This document shows positions 56,524 through 64,000 of a stretch of DNA of 64,000 nucleotides, in pieces. The stretch's first letter is position 1; the number at the start of each line of letters is the position of its first letter. Location: the NCBI GenBank assembly GCA_035048495.1, contig CM068549.1, positions 17,951,103-18,015,102 of the forward strand, read 5' to 3'. A program made the position numbers and the translations under genes. The notes beneath the pieces are model-generated. The model saw only the letters and a program-made list of their open reading frames with translations. It was not told where the DNA came from and did not search any database. The DNA comes from Euptelea pleiosperma (lineage: Eukaryota > Streptophyta > Magnoliopsida > Ranunculales > Eupteleaceae).

Positions 56524-57275
56524 CGGAAAATTTCAAATAAGGAAACAAAATTTAATCTATTTACAAAAACAAAAATAAATTTCTGACATTCCCAAAAAAA
56601 GTAACCAAACACCCTTTGAAAGGGCGTTTCTCCCTGACAGATACAAAAAGTGAAAAGAAAATGTTGACAAACACCCTTTTAAAGACAGACGCCCTTTAAA
56701 AGGGCGTTTGCCCATAGAGGAGTAAAACTTTTGTCCCGATACAAGCCACATGGCACACTGTTATCGGACGATGACCGTATGGTTGTTTGGCAAATCACTA
56801 GGTGGACCTACACACCAAAAAAGAAACATGATTACTGGTTTATAAGCGTTGGATTGAAGTTATTTTCATAGGTTGATTTTAATCGTAGGAATTTGAGCAT
56901 TATTTGAGTGCAAAGATCCAAAGGTTGTAAATTACTAGTCAGGCTGATTTTTGGACTGCAGGTCCATCAATAGACTGATCAAACATCCATACGGTCAGCG
57001 TCCACTAAGAGTGTGCCACGTGGTTCGTATTGGGACAAAAGTTTTACTCCTCTATGGGAAATGTCATTCTAAATGGCGTCTGTCAGGTACAGACGCCCTT
57101 TAAAAGGGCGTTTGTCAGCCTTTTCAGCTTTTTGCTACTTGTGCTAGGAGATTTATTTCTGTCAGGGAGAAACGCCCTTTCAAAGGGCGTTTAGTTACTT
57201 TTATTGGGATTGTCACAATTTTATTTTTATCTTTATAAATAGATTAAAGTTTTTTTTCTTTTTAGAAATTTTCCG
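56524..57275. mobile_element. Large foldback element with family-A core, copy 6
   Basis: 752-bp near-perfect inverted repeat. Outer CGGAAAATTT/AAATTTTCCG, then TTTAATCTATTTACAAA/TTTATAAATAGATTAAAG, GTAACCAAACACCCTTTG/CAAAGGGCGTTTAGTTAC, CTCCCTGACAG/CTGTCAGGGAG and GGAGTAAAACTTTTGTCCCG/GGGACAAAAGTTTTACTCC. In the middle sits the family-A core (GCCACATGGCACACTG, GACCGTATGGTTGTTTGG, AGGCTGATTTTTGG, GCCACGTGG). Four copies of a CGCCCTTTxAAAGGGCG palindrome lie in the arms. No clear target duplication outside the T-rich flank. Confidence 0.85.
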
Positions 57276-57298
57276 TTTTTTTATTTATTTTTAAAATA

Positions 57299-57612
57299 GG
57301 GTGTTTTAGTAACACCCCCTGAAATTTGAAAGTAATTAGTAATACTGCCTTATACTTTCGAACTTTAGGATTACCCCCCTTAACCTAGTTTAACCAACCT
57401 TCCACTAACGTTAAAACGTGACATGCATCATGTGGCTGTTAATGCACCTATGAAGGACCATAATATTGCAAGTACAATGCTAACGACGTGTGATTCAAGT
57501 CTATTTAACTTAAGTCAACCACTAGGTCAAGGGGGGTAATCCTAAAGTTTGAAAGTATAAGGGAGTATTACTAATTACTTTCAAATTTTAGGGTGGTGTT
57601 ACTAAAATACCC
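57299..57612. mobile_element. TIR MITE with GGGTxTTTTAGTAACACC ends
   Basis: 314 bp. The left end GGGTGTTTTAGTAACACC and the complement of the right end GGGTATTTTAGTAACACC agree at 17 of 18 positions, and the arms continue (GAAAGTAATTAGTAATAC, TATACTTTC). Flanks TTAAAATA and AAAAAATA agree at 6 of 8. Non-coding. Confidence 0.8.
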
Positions 57613-58065
57613 AAAAAATATTGCTAGAAAATAAATGGCCAATTGATGCTGACCCTATTGCTATAACATACAAGGTTATAGCAAAAAAGGTAAAAGTATT
57701 ATTGTTTTGTTATTTTTAAATTTTTCTAAAATAACTTCGAGAATAACAAATCGCCGTCGTCGTCATCTAAACCTTATCCCAAATGTTTGGAGTCTGACAA
57801 CATGAACCCCGATGCGGTTTACTGATCCCACGCTTGGAAAATGGAAGGTTATCTTAGGATGACAGTGGGTGTTAACAAAATCTTGTCAAATCCTTCAAAT
57901 GAATCTGAATGGGAGAATAACGGACAAATAATGGCTGTTATGTCCGTTATAATGGCCGCTATAACGCTGAGCTCCTTTTCTGGTTTTGGGCGGTGTTTTC
58001 TAAATACGTTTTTTTTTTTTTTTTTTCTCACATTTCTGACGTTCCGTTAAATCATAGTTTTTGGT
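57613..58065. other. No gene; remnant of the 38-kb-type hAT MITE
   Basis: AATGGCTGTTATGTCCGTTA + TAATGGCCGCTATAACG at 57931-57967 resembles the body of the MITE at 38060. The overlapping plus and minus frames at 57841-58050 are shadows over this remnant and a T18 run. Confidence 0.5.
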
Positions 58066-58074
58066 AAAAAAGAA

Positions 58075-58471
58075 GGGTCGGGCTCCGTTGACAGCTCTAA
58101 AATGACAGATAAAATGACGGGGACACAATATGAGCCACATGGCATACTGTTACAGGACTCTGACCGTATGGATGTTTGTACTATCCCATGGTGGACCTAC
58201 AAACCAAAAATCAGCCTGATTAGTGATTTATAGGCTTTGGATTGGACTTATTTTCATGGGCTGATCTCAACTGTGGGAATTTGAGCAGTATTTGAGGTAC
58301 AAAGACACAACACTTATAAATCACTAATCAGGCTGATTTTTGGTTGATAGTTCCACAATGGGATAGGACAAACATCCGTACGGTCAGAGTCCTATAACAG
58401 TGTGCCACCTGTCTTATATTGTGTCCCTGTCATTTACCTGTCATTTTAGATCTGTCAACGGAGCCCGACCC
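58075..58471. mobile_element. Palindromic MITE, core family A, copy 7 (intact)
   Basis: Ends GGGTCGGGCTCCGTTGACAG and CTGTCAACGGAGCCCGACCC are perfectly inverted over 20 bp. The inner arm pairs GACCGTATGGATGTTTG with CAAACATCCGTACGGTC, and the core CCAAAAATCAGCCTGATTAG with CTAATCAGGCTGATTTTTGG. Flanks AAAAAAGA (58066-58073) and AAAAAAGA (58472-58479) suggest an 8-bp duplication (9-bp with one mismatch). 397 bp, no open frame. The best reference copy in the window. Confidence 0.92.
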
Positions 58472-58479
58472 AAAAAAGA

Positions 58480-59370
58480 TATTTAAAACAATCGTTTAAG
58501 ACTTAAATTTTCATTTACATAAATCTGGTTTTTCTTTTTTTTTTTTTAGTAATCTGGTTGATCTGCACCAGATGATATAATATTAGGGGAATGATGAGAG
58601 ACTATTGTAGTAATGTACTACAATACTACGGATTTCCACCATTTGATCTAAAGCTTTTAATTAATAATTGCCACCCACTTAGCTCAATCAGACGAGCCTA
58701 ACTATATGATAACTACCAAAGAGGTAAAACATCAAATATCATGACTATCCAGACATCACGACCGTTCAATTTTGTTTCCCTTACAATATCTACTTGATTA
58801 ACCATAACAAAATAACAGAAATGCTTGAAGGGCAAGATCACCTACTAGTTGATCGATTAAATAGTTGGTCAAATAATCCAACAGTCCCAGTTGATTTAAG
58901 AAGAAATTTAACTTCCATAAGAAAGAAAAAAAAAACATCAAATCAGAAGAAAATAAAAGAGCCCCACCTCACATGCGTCTCGAGCTACTGGTCGGAACAC
59001 GCGGAAGTAACAAGTAACAACACCTACCCTTCCAAAATTCTGAATCAACAAAAAAGGAAAAGATAGACCAACACAAAGAACACTCTAAAAAACCAGAGCT
59101 CAAACGATCATCCACAATAGCTAAATAAGAACAAAATAAAGAAGAAATGTTCTTTGTTTTATCGATCTCCTGGCATTTCTTACAAGGAAAATTCAACCCA
59201 AAACACTATAATTCAACTAATAAACAATCACTACTACAAAGTACAATCAAGAATGTTAGATCCAATCAATCAATCTGTATTTCTCTCTCTTTTTCTATAT
59301 AGATTATGGGAATGTATTCAAGAATAAATGGGTTAGTTAATTAGTATTACCAGTCAAACAAGAAAGAACT
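58480..59370. other. 3' flank of the DUF868 gene; no other gene
   Basis: AT-rich. The part adjoining 59371 is the likely 3' UTR. A 90-codon plus frame (58794-59066) lacks a domain and is Lys/Asn-rich. Confidence 0.45.
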
Positions 59371-60444
59371 TCAACTCTTCCAAGCATAAACCAGCAAAGA
59401 AAACCCAGATGGGCCGCTCTGCAATTCGTTCTCCTCCATACTTGCCCACTCCATCACAGAAGAACTGCACCTAGAAGAAGCAGAAGAAGACATGGACGAC
59501 GACGATGAGCTTATTGTCTTAAGCGAACTCTTCTTCATCTTGTTCCTCTCGAATCCATTCATCCCAAATCCACATGTTTGCTGCTGCGGCCACAAATCCA
59601 TCTCACAACTCTTCTCACTCATCTCCATCTCTCCTTCTGCTTCTTCACACGCCATTTTCTCAAACCCGAACATGAACACAGCGTGTTCATCATCCACGTC
59701 TTCGAACAACCAGTTGTAAACGTCCCAGGAGACTTGAATCGTGACCCCATCGACTTCAATTCTCTCGTTCCCTCTAAATTTCCACTTTAATCGTTGAACC
59801 TGCAAGACCCTTTTTTGATCGACGCTGAAATAAAGCCTGGGCTCATCACCATCACCAACGCAGCAATCAATCGAGATATCTCTAGTTTTGCCTCCGAAAC
59901 TCGCTTTTGTTGTGTAAAATTTGTTACCAAACACATGTTCTCTTCGCAGAATCAAAACCTGACTTCTCTCGGGCTTCTGAGCTTTGGTTCTGGTGTAAGC
60001 TTCGTTAGGAGAATCTCCAACGAGAAGGGTCATTTCTCCATCGACGATAACGGCGACGTAGAACCCAGATTGGGGTTCGGGACTGGATAAAAACTTGGCT
60101 TTGGTGAGGTCCCAGTAGATTTCAATCTTTCTTGTTGTGTTCTTGAGATCGAATTTTTTTGAACCGTTTTTTCTCCAGAAGAGAAATGGCTTGATATGGA
60201 GGCGAAAAGAAGAGGAGAGGTCGTTCTCGTGGTCCTCGAAGCGGAGGTCTATATGGAGACTTCGGCCGATGACGTTGCGACACCAGGTAAGGGCAGCGAC
60301 TCCGAAGTCAGTGTTGTAGAGACAGGTTATGAGGTTGGGGTTGCCGGAAGTGGGTGTCGGCACCCCTGATGATGGGTGGACATGGCCGGTAGTGGTGGTG
60401 GTAGGGTGGAAGCAAGAAGGTAAAAAAGAGGAGTGATTAGACAT
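59371..60444 (-). CDS. DUF868 family protein, single exon, intact
   Basis: 357 codons without interruption, ATG at 60444. Plant-specific DUF868 proteins are about 280-370 residues and of unknown biochemical function. Conserved blocks are legible: NLITCLYNTDFGVAALTWCR (about residues 37-57), FRLHIKPFLFWRKNGSKKFD (about 80-100), IEIYWDLTKAKF followed by PEPQSGFYVAVIVDGEMTLL (about 106-140), RREHVFGNKFYTTKASFGG (about 168-187), DISIDC, RVLQVQRLKWKFRGNERIEV (about 217-236), GVTIQVSWDVYNWLF (about 239-253), AVFMFGFE, and the C-terminal GFSLLVYAWKS. A Thr/His/Pro-rich N-terminus and a poly-Ser tract (about 315-335) flank the domain. No signal peptide or membrane segment was seen. This start is chosen because it precedes the first conserved block by about 35 residues. 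A 66-codon upstream frame ends 10 bases before the ATG and could act as a uORF. A MITE with a G-box lies about 280 bp upstream. Confidence 0.93.
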   Translation of the reverse strand: MSNHSSFLPSCFHPTTTTTGHVHPSSGVPTPTSGNPNLITCLYNTDFGVAALTWCRNVIGRSLHIDLRFEDHENDLSSSFRLHIKPFLFWRKNGSKKFDLKNTTRKIEIYWDLTKAKFLSSPEPQSGFYVAVIVDGEMTLLVGDSPNEAYTRTKAQKPERSQVLILRREHVFGNKFYTTKASFGGKTRDISIDCCVGDGDEPRLYFSVDQKRVLQVQRLKWKFRGNERIEVDGVTIQVSWDVYNWLFEDVDDEHAVFMFGFEKMACEEAEGEMEMSEKSCEMDLWPQQQTCGFGMNGFERNKMKKSSLKTISSSSSSMSSSASSRCSSSVMEWASMEENELQSGPSGFSLLVYAWKS

Positions 60445-60726
60445 TTTTGGGGGCTTAGGGTTTTGGAGGGGAGGGGGAGAGGGAGGGCGGGGTTTTAAGG
60501 GAGAGGAAATGGAGAGAGGACCCTGTGTGAGAGGAGGCGGGGCCGGTAGTGAGAGGAAGGGTTGGGTCGTTGGGCGGTGGGGGTGGGGGAGCGTGGAAGC
60601 AGCGTGAGTTGGAACTTTTTCTTTTGGCTGGATGGGCTGTCACTACAGACTTCACACCCTGTTATTACGAGAAAACTTTGACTGCGGCGTTTGTTTTATC
60701 CAGGCGTCCAGCACCACCTAAAAGCG
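60445..60726 (-). promoter_or_regulatory. 5' leader/proximal promoter of the DUF868 gene
   Basis: On the minus strand this is C-rich (CCCTCCCCTCCAAAACCC next to the ATG), with a CCCCCACCGCCCAACGACCC stretch, and holds a 66-codon upstream open frame (60655-60455). The unusual GC content relative to the flanks fits a transcribed leader. No clear TATA box was identified. Confidence 0.4.
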
Positions 60727-60990
60727 CCACGTGACACATTCTTAGTACCGGGTACCACCAACCGTTGGATCTGAGTACTTCAAAATTATGTTGGAATCCC
60801 ATTAAAAATCATGCATGAAAAAGACTAAAATCTAACTGTTATAAACCACCAATCTGGATGATTTTTGGTATGTGGTCCAGAGCTTGGCATAAAGACATGT
60901 GGCAACTCTTTCAGCCCCACTGTCACATGAATGTGTCCCCACCCGTTGGTGGACCTATACACTAAAATCAGCTTGATTGGTGATTTCTAG
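60727..60990. mobile_element. Palindromic MITE remnants, core families A/B, copy at the DUF868 promoter
   Basis: GCCACGTGACACATTCTTAG, then a diverged middle (AACCACCAATCTGGATGATT, TTTTGGTATGTGG), followed by a second partial arm (CACCCGTTGGTGGACCTATA, AAATCAGCTTGATTGG). Looks like two broken copies back to back. It carries a CACGTG at 60728-60733. Confidence 0.65.
60728..60733. promoter_or_regulatory. MITE-borne G-box upstream of the DUF868 gene
   Basis: GCCACGTGAC, 284 bp upstream of the ATG. Delivered by the MITE arm. Whether it acts on this gene is unknown. Confidence 0.35.
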
Positions 60991-61140
60991 TCGGAGTATT
61001 CTTTCTTTTCATAAGGTGATATCTAGCCTCAAGATATTATAAAAGGCCTAGAATAACAAGTAAAAGAGCAAAACAATACAAGGAAATTCAAAACTATACT
61101 CTAAGGTAAGGCGTGCCAATCTTGTCCATCCGAATAAAGG

Positions 61141-61405
61141 TTCGGGCTCAAGGGGACCCTTATTTTTCTGACCCCTCGTGGTGTTCATGTGCTTGGCCTT
61201 GGATTTCAAGAATCTAATGGTGGTTGTTAGAGCCAAGCTGACATCACTTTTTTCACTTTCAGGGCGTTGACAACCATCGTTAGATTCGTTAAAACCATGG
61301 CTGAGCGTTGACAACCATCGTTAGATTCATTAAAACCATGGCCGAGCGTGCAAACACCGAGAGAGTTCACAAAAAGAGGGTCCTCTGAGCCTAAGCCCCG
61401 AATAA
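61141..61405. mobile_element. Foldback element family C, copy 1
   Basis: Left arm TTCGGGCTCAAGGGGACCCT, TTTTTCTGACC, GGCCTTGGATTTCAAGAATC, TAATGGTGGTTG. The right arm is the inverse, but its inner part (GTTGACAACCATCGTTAGAT, TCGTTAAAACCATGGC) is tandemly duplicated with a 40-bp period at 61266-61346. No coding content. Confidence 0.75.
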
Positions 61406-61524
61406 AAAGGCAGAAAGTAGAAATTTCTTTTTACCAGTGGTATAGACTCTAGAGAAATTGGGCTGGAACTTGCCACGTGAAGTGGGGTTGAACAGGTTCG
61501 ACAAGTGGGGAAAAACTTTATATG

Positions 61525-61894
61525 CAGAGGACTTTGGATGCAGCCGATGCAAAGGGGTTTCATGGTCCTACATAGCTCATTTTTGGGGCCCACTAATCGC
61601 ATGGATGTTTACCCCACCCCTTTGTTGATATGTATACTAAACAACATCCTCATTGATTTTCTCTAGCCATAAATTATAGCACATTTTTAGGATTGATTGT
61701 AGCCGTTGGATTCAAGTACATTTTTTAATATTTTGGGCACTTAATCCAACGGATATAAATTATCAACCAAGCTGATTTTTGGTATGCATATCCACCAAGG
61801 GTGGGGTAAACATCCATGCGGTTAGTGGGCCAAAAAAAGTGAGCCATGTAGGGCCAAGAGACCCCTTTGCATCCACTACATCCAAAGTCCTCTG
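61525..61894. mobile_element. Palindromic MITE, core family B, copy 2
   Basis: Ends CAGAGGACTTTGGATGCAGC and CTACATCCAAAGTCCTCTG. Arms GGTCCTACATAGCTCA/TGAGCCATGTAGGGCC and GGGCCCACTAATCGCATGG/CATGCGGTTAGTGGGCC. Core with AGCTGATTTTTGGTATGC on the right. 370 bp. No convincing target duplication. Confidence 0.82.
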
Positions 61895-62530
61895 TATCTA
61901 AAGTGTTTCCAAGGGGCCCTCTAGTTGCACCACCTCATTTCCCAGTGTCAAAAACTCCTGTGTTTGTAGGATTGAATTCTGTTGTGCACACCCAGCATAC
62001 CGTCGGTCTATGTTTGTTTGCTTGAATAAAAAAAGTGCAGTTTTGAATAGATTACTTAAACACAGCTAGCAAAATTTAAAGAATTTTGTATCTACTTTTT
62101 CTCCACGGACTTTGTACGTGCGATGAGCTGATTCACTTCTGTTTGGTTTTTTATTACTCTTGAGTCGAAAGAAAAAAAAAATAGGTTCTTCCTTCCACCT
62201 ACGAATAAGAAGTCAAAAATCAAAATTAGTAAAGTACAAGAAAATGATTCCATGCGACGAGGATGCATGTAGAATTGGTGCACCATCTTAGCTTATGGTT
62301 TGTTCGATTACAGTGATGCATTGCCAACGATGCTTTATCTTCATCGTAAGCCTTATCCGACTTATATGAAGTCGGCTGTAATTTGTTCTTCTATTCAATT
62401 TTTATTTAAAAATCATGTCTTCCAAAAAGCAAGTGTCTTCTACTCCTCGTGCACGACTTTCTCATTCATGTGGTCACCGGGTCTTTCTTTCTAGATGACC
62501 AAATCATTTCAATCAACTTTCCTTTATTTT
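61895..62530. other. No gene recognised
   Basis: Spacer with 60-70-codon chance frames only. Confidence 0.4.
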
Positions 62531-62533
62531 ATG

Positions 62534-62755
62534 GAGCGGGGCTTAGTAAACCCCTTTTTTCTGACCCTCTTCTTGGAGTCGAATTTGGGGCCGTGGATTT
62601 CAAGAATCTAACTGTGGTTGATAGTACTGAGCTGGCATTTGCTTTTTGGACTCACCTCAACCACGGTTAGATTCTCGGAATCCACAGCCCCCCGAGTTCG
62701 ACTTCCCAGAGGGCCGTCAGAAAAAAAAGGGGGGTCTTCGGAGCTTGAGTCCATT
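62534..62755. mobile_element. Foldback element family C, copy 2
   Basis: Left GAGCGGGGCTTAGTAAACCC, TTTTTTCTGACCCTC, GGAGTCGAATTTGGGGCCGT, GGATTTCAAGAATCTAACTG. Right arm inverse: CGGTTAGATTCTCGGAATCC, GGGAAGTCGAACTCGG as complement, TCAGAAAAAAAAGGGGGG. The loop TGGCATTTGCTTTTTGGACT is short. Confidence 0.8.
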
Positions 62756-64000
62756 TTATCAACTACTAAGAGCAAACATTAAAGTTTTAGAATGAATCTT
62801 TAGTCCATGGTTCTTGGTAGCAAAATTTCAACACCTTATTAATATGATAAGATGGGCAGGTCAGATCCAATCGGGCCATAACATGTTGCACTTGCGGTGG
62901 CAACATCACGAGGGGTCATCACAACATGGTAATCCAACATTTTTTGTATATCTAAAAGGGTGAATTTTAAGAGAAACCCAATTTTTTGCAAGAAATTCTA
63001 AGATAAAGATTTATTTTTTGGAACACTTTTACAAAGAGAAAAATAAAGAGTAAAAGACTGCATGTATGTTGAGGTAAACTCAAGACTCATCCGCGACAAT
63101 CTTAATGTGAGAAAGAATTTGTTATTTGTCTTTTCTTTGTAAATCTTGTACATATGTACATATGAAATTACATAAGCTTATGTGTACAGAGTAGACTTCT
63201 TCTCTCTAAGGGAAAGTCATGTAATAAGAAATGATTACATATACTCTAAATCACCCTAAAAAGAGAGATCATGAGCACAAACCCCTTCTAACTATCATTC
63301 TTCCCTCAGGTCCTTCACAATGGGTAAATTCAAACTTGCATTTTTTGGTAAACTGACAAAAAAACTGTTGAGACACCTCTAAAGGGGGGGGTCAGATTGG
63401 TCGGATCGTCTCATTGAAGCACTATGGGCTTACCCTAAAGCCGGTAAAGACAGATAGATAGATTTGACTATGACCTATCTATTGAATTGTTCTCTTTCCT
63501 TCTTGCCTGCCGTCGAGTACTTACACCCGAAAATGGATTTTTGCCTGCAAAGAAAAGAATTTATTCACATCTGTGAGTTAAACTCTTTCTTCGATGAAGC
63601 ACATATATGTCTATTGTACGAGACTAGTGCCTTCGGTACTCCCTGACAAAGCATTTACCAAAATCAGGTGTGAGTGACTGAGATCCACCGTCCAATTAGG
63701 GGATAAGATCTCGACTCTTCTTTATTGAAGCCTATAAGAGAGGGAGACAATTGAGCTCCCTTGTTATATAGATAAATCTTACATTTTGTAAATAAATCAG
63801 TATAGATATATTTCTTTCGCATGTATAGCCATTCTCTTCATTAAAGATGATCTCTTTGATAAGACGACGTGTAATTGATTAGATCGGAAGTGATGTCATT
63901 CATATATAAATCAAAATCCTGATTGTCAGATCAACGAATGTGATCATCAATATGATTGATTTTAGCAATTCATATGATTGTACCTTGAGATCTTTTCGAT
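62756..64000. other. No gene recognised
   Basis: AT-rich to the window end. Short palindromes (TGTACATATGTACATATG at about 63149-63166) and chance frames up to 60 codons. Nothing could be assigned. Confidence 0.4.

Noticed and set aside
59492..60319. Several plus-strand frames of 60-98 codons
   Set aside because: Shadows of the intact DUF868 gene on the other strand.
1..64000. Organellar insertions, rRNA or snRNA genes
   Set aside because: No recognisable plastid, mitochondrial, rRNA or tRNA signature was seen on reading; a covariance-model scan would be needed to exclude short or diverged ones.

Overview
The window is nuclear DNA from a flowering plant. It is AT-rich, has few genes, and shows GT-AG introns, plant-type LTR retrotransposons, an L1-type LINE, CACTA and hAT elements, MITEs and a plant-specific DUF868 gene. 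I cannot name the species; nothing seen separates magnoliid, basal eudicot or other dicot origin. There is no bacterial, organellar or rRNA/tRNA signal, and no CRISPR array or operon.

Only one gene looks intact: a single-exon DUF868 gene on the minus strand (59371-60444). Four other genic remnants are broken: a two-exon piece resembling the dsRNA-binding part of a CPL-type CTD phosphatase (11350-11581, +); the last four exons of a kinase-like/KEN (IRE1/RNase L-like) gene (27732-28656, -), cut by a copia element; a ribosomal protein uS4/RPS9 copy that keeps its first intron (36786-37363, -); and a candidate orphan exon at 33474-33518 (-).

Layout. 0.36-3.4 kb: decayed LINE (+). 5.4-9.0 kb: decayed Ty3/gypsy (+). 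13.7-17.0 kb: cluster of palindromic MITEs. 17.0-25.15 kb: long truncated Ty3/gypsy on the minus strand with one LTR, PBS, gag-pol and a spliced antisense ORF. 25.8-27.65 kb: local duplications and a 211-bp tandem array. 28.7-30.0 kb: 3' half of a Ty1/copia with its LTR. 30.76-31.86 kb: solo LTR with perfect CCATA target duplication. 36.2-37.8 kb: RPS9 pseudogene carrying a 506-bp TRIM and a MITE. 38.06-38.39 kb: hAT MITE. 39.9-42.4 kb: copia gag and LTR region (-). 42.75-44.39 kb: decayed CACTA (-). 46.5-53.4 kb: copia-type LTR sequence split by a likely 3.75-kb solo LTR, with a paralogous piece at 53.2 kb. 55.27-56.24 kb: nested hAT elements. 56.5-58.5 and 60.7-62.8 kb: more palindromic elements around the DUF868 gene.

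The most distinctive content is a family of foldback elements that share one core (CCAAAAATCAGCCTGATT and its inverse, with an inner GACCGTATGGATGTTT motif) but have different outer termini. Several copies carry a G-box (CACGTG). One lies about 280 bp upstream of the DUF868 start codon.
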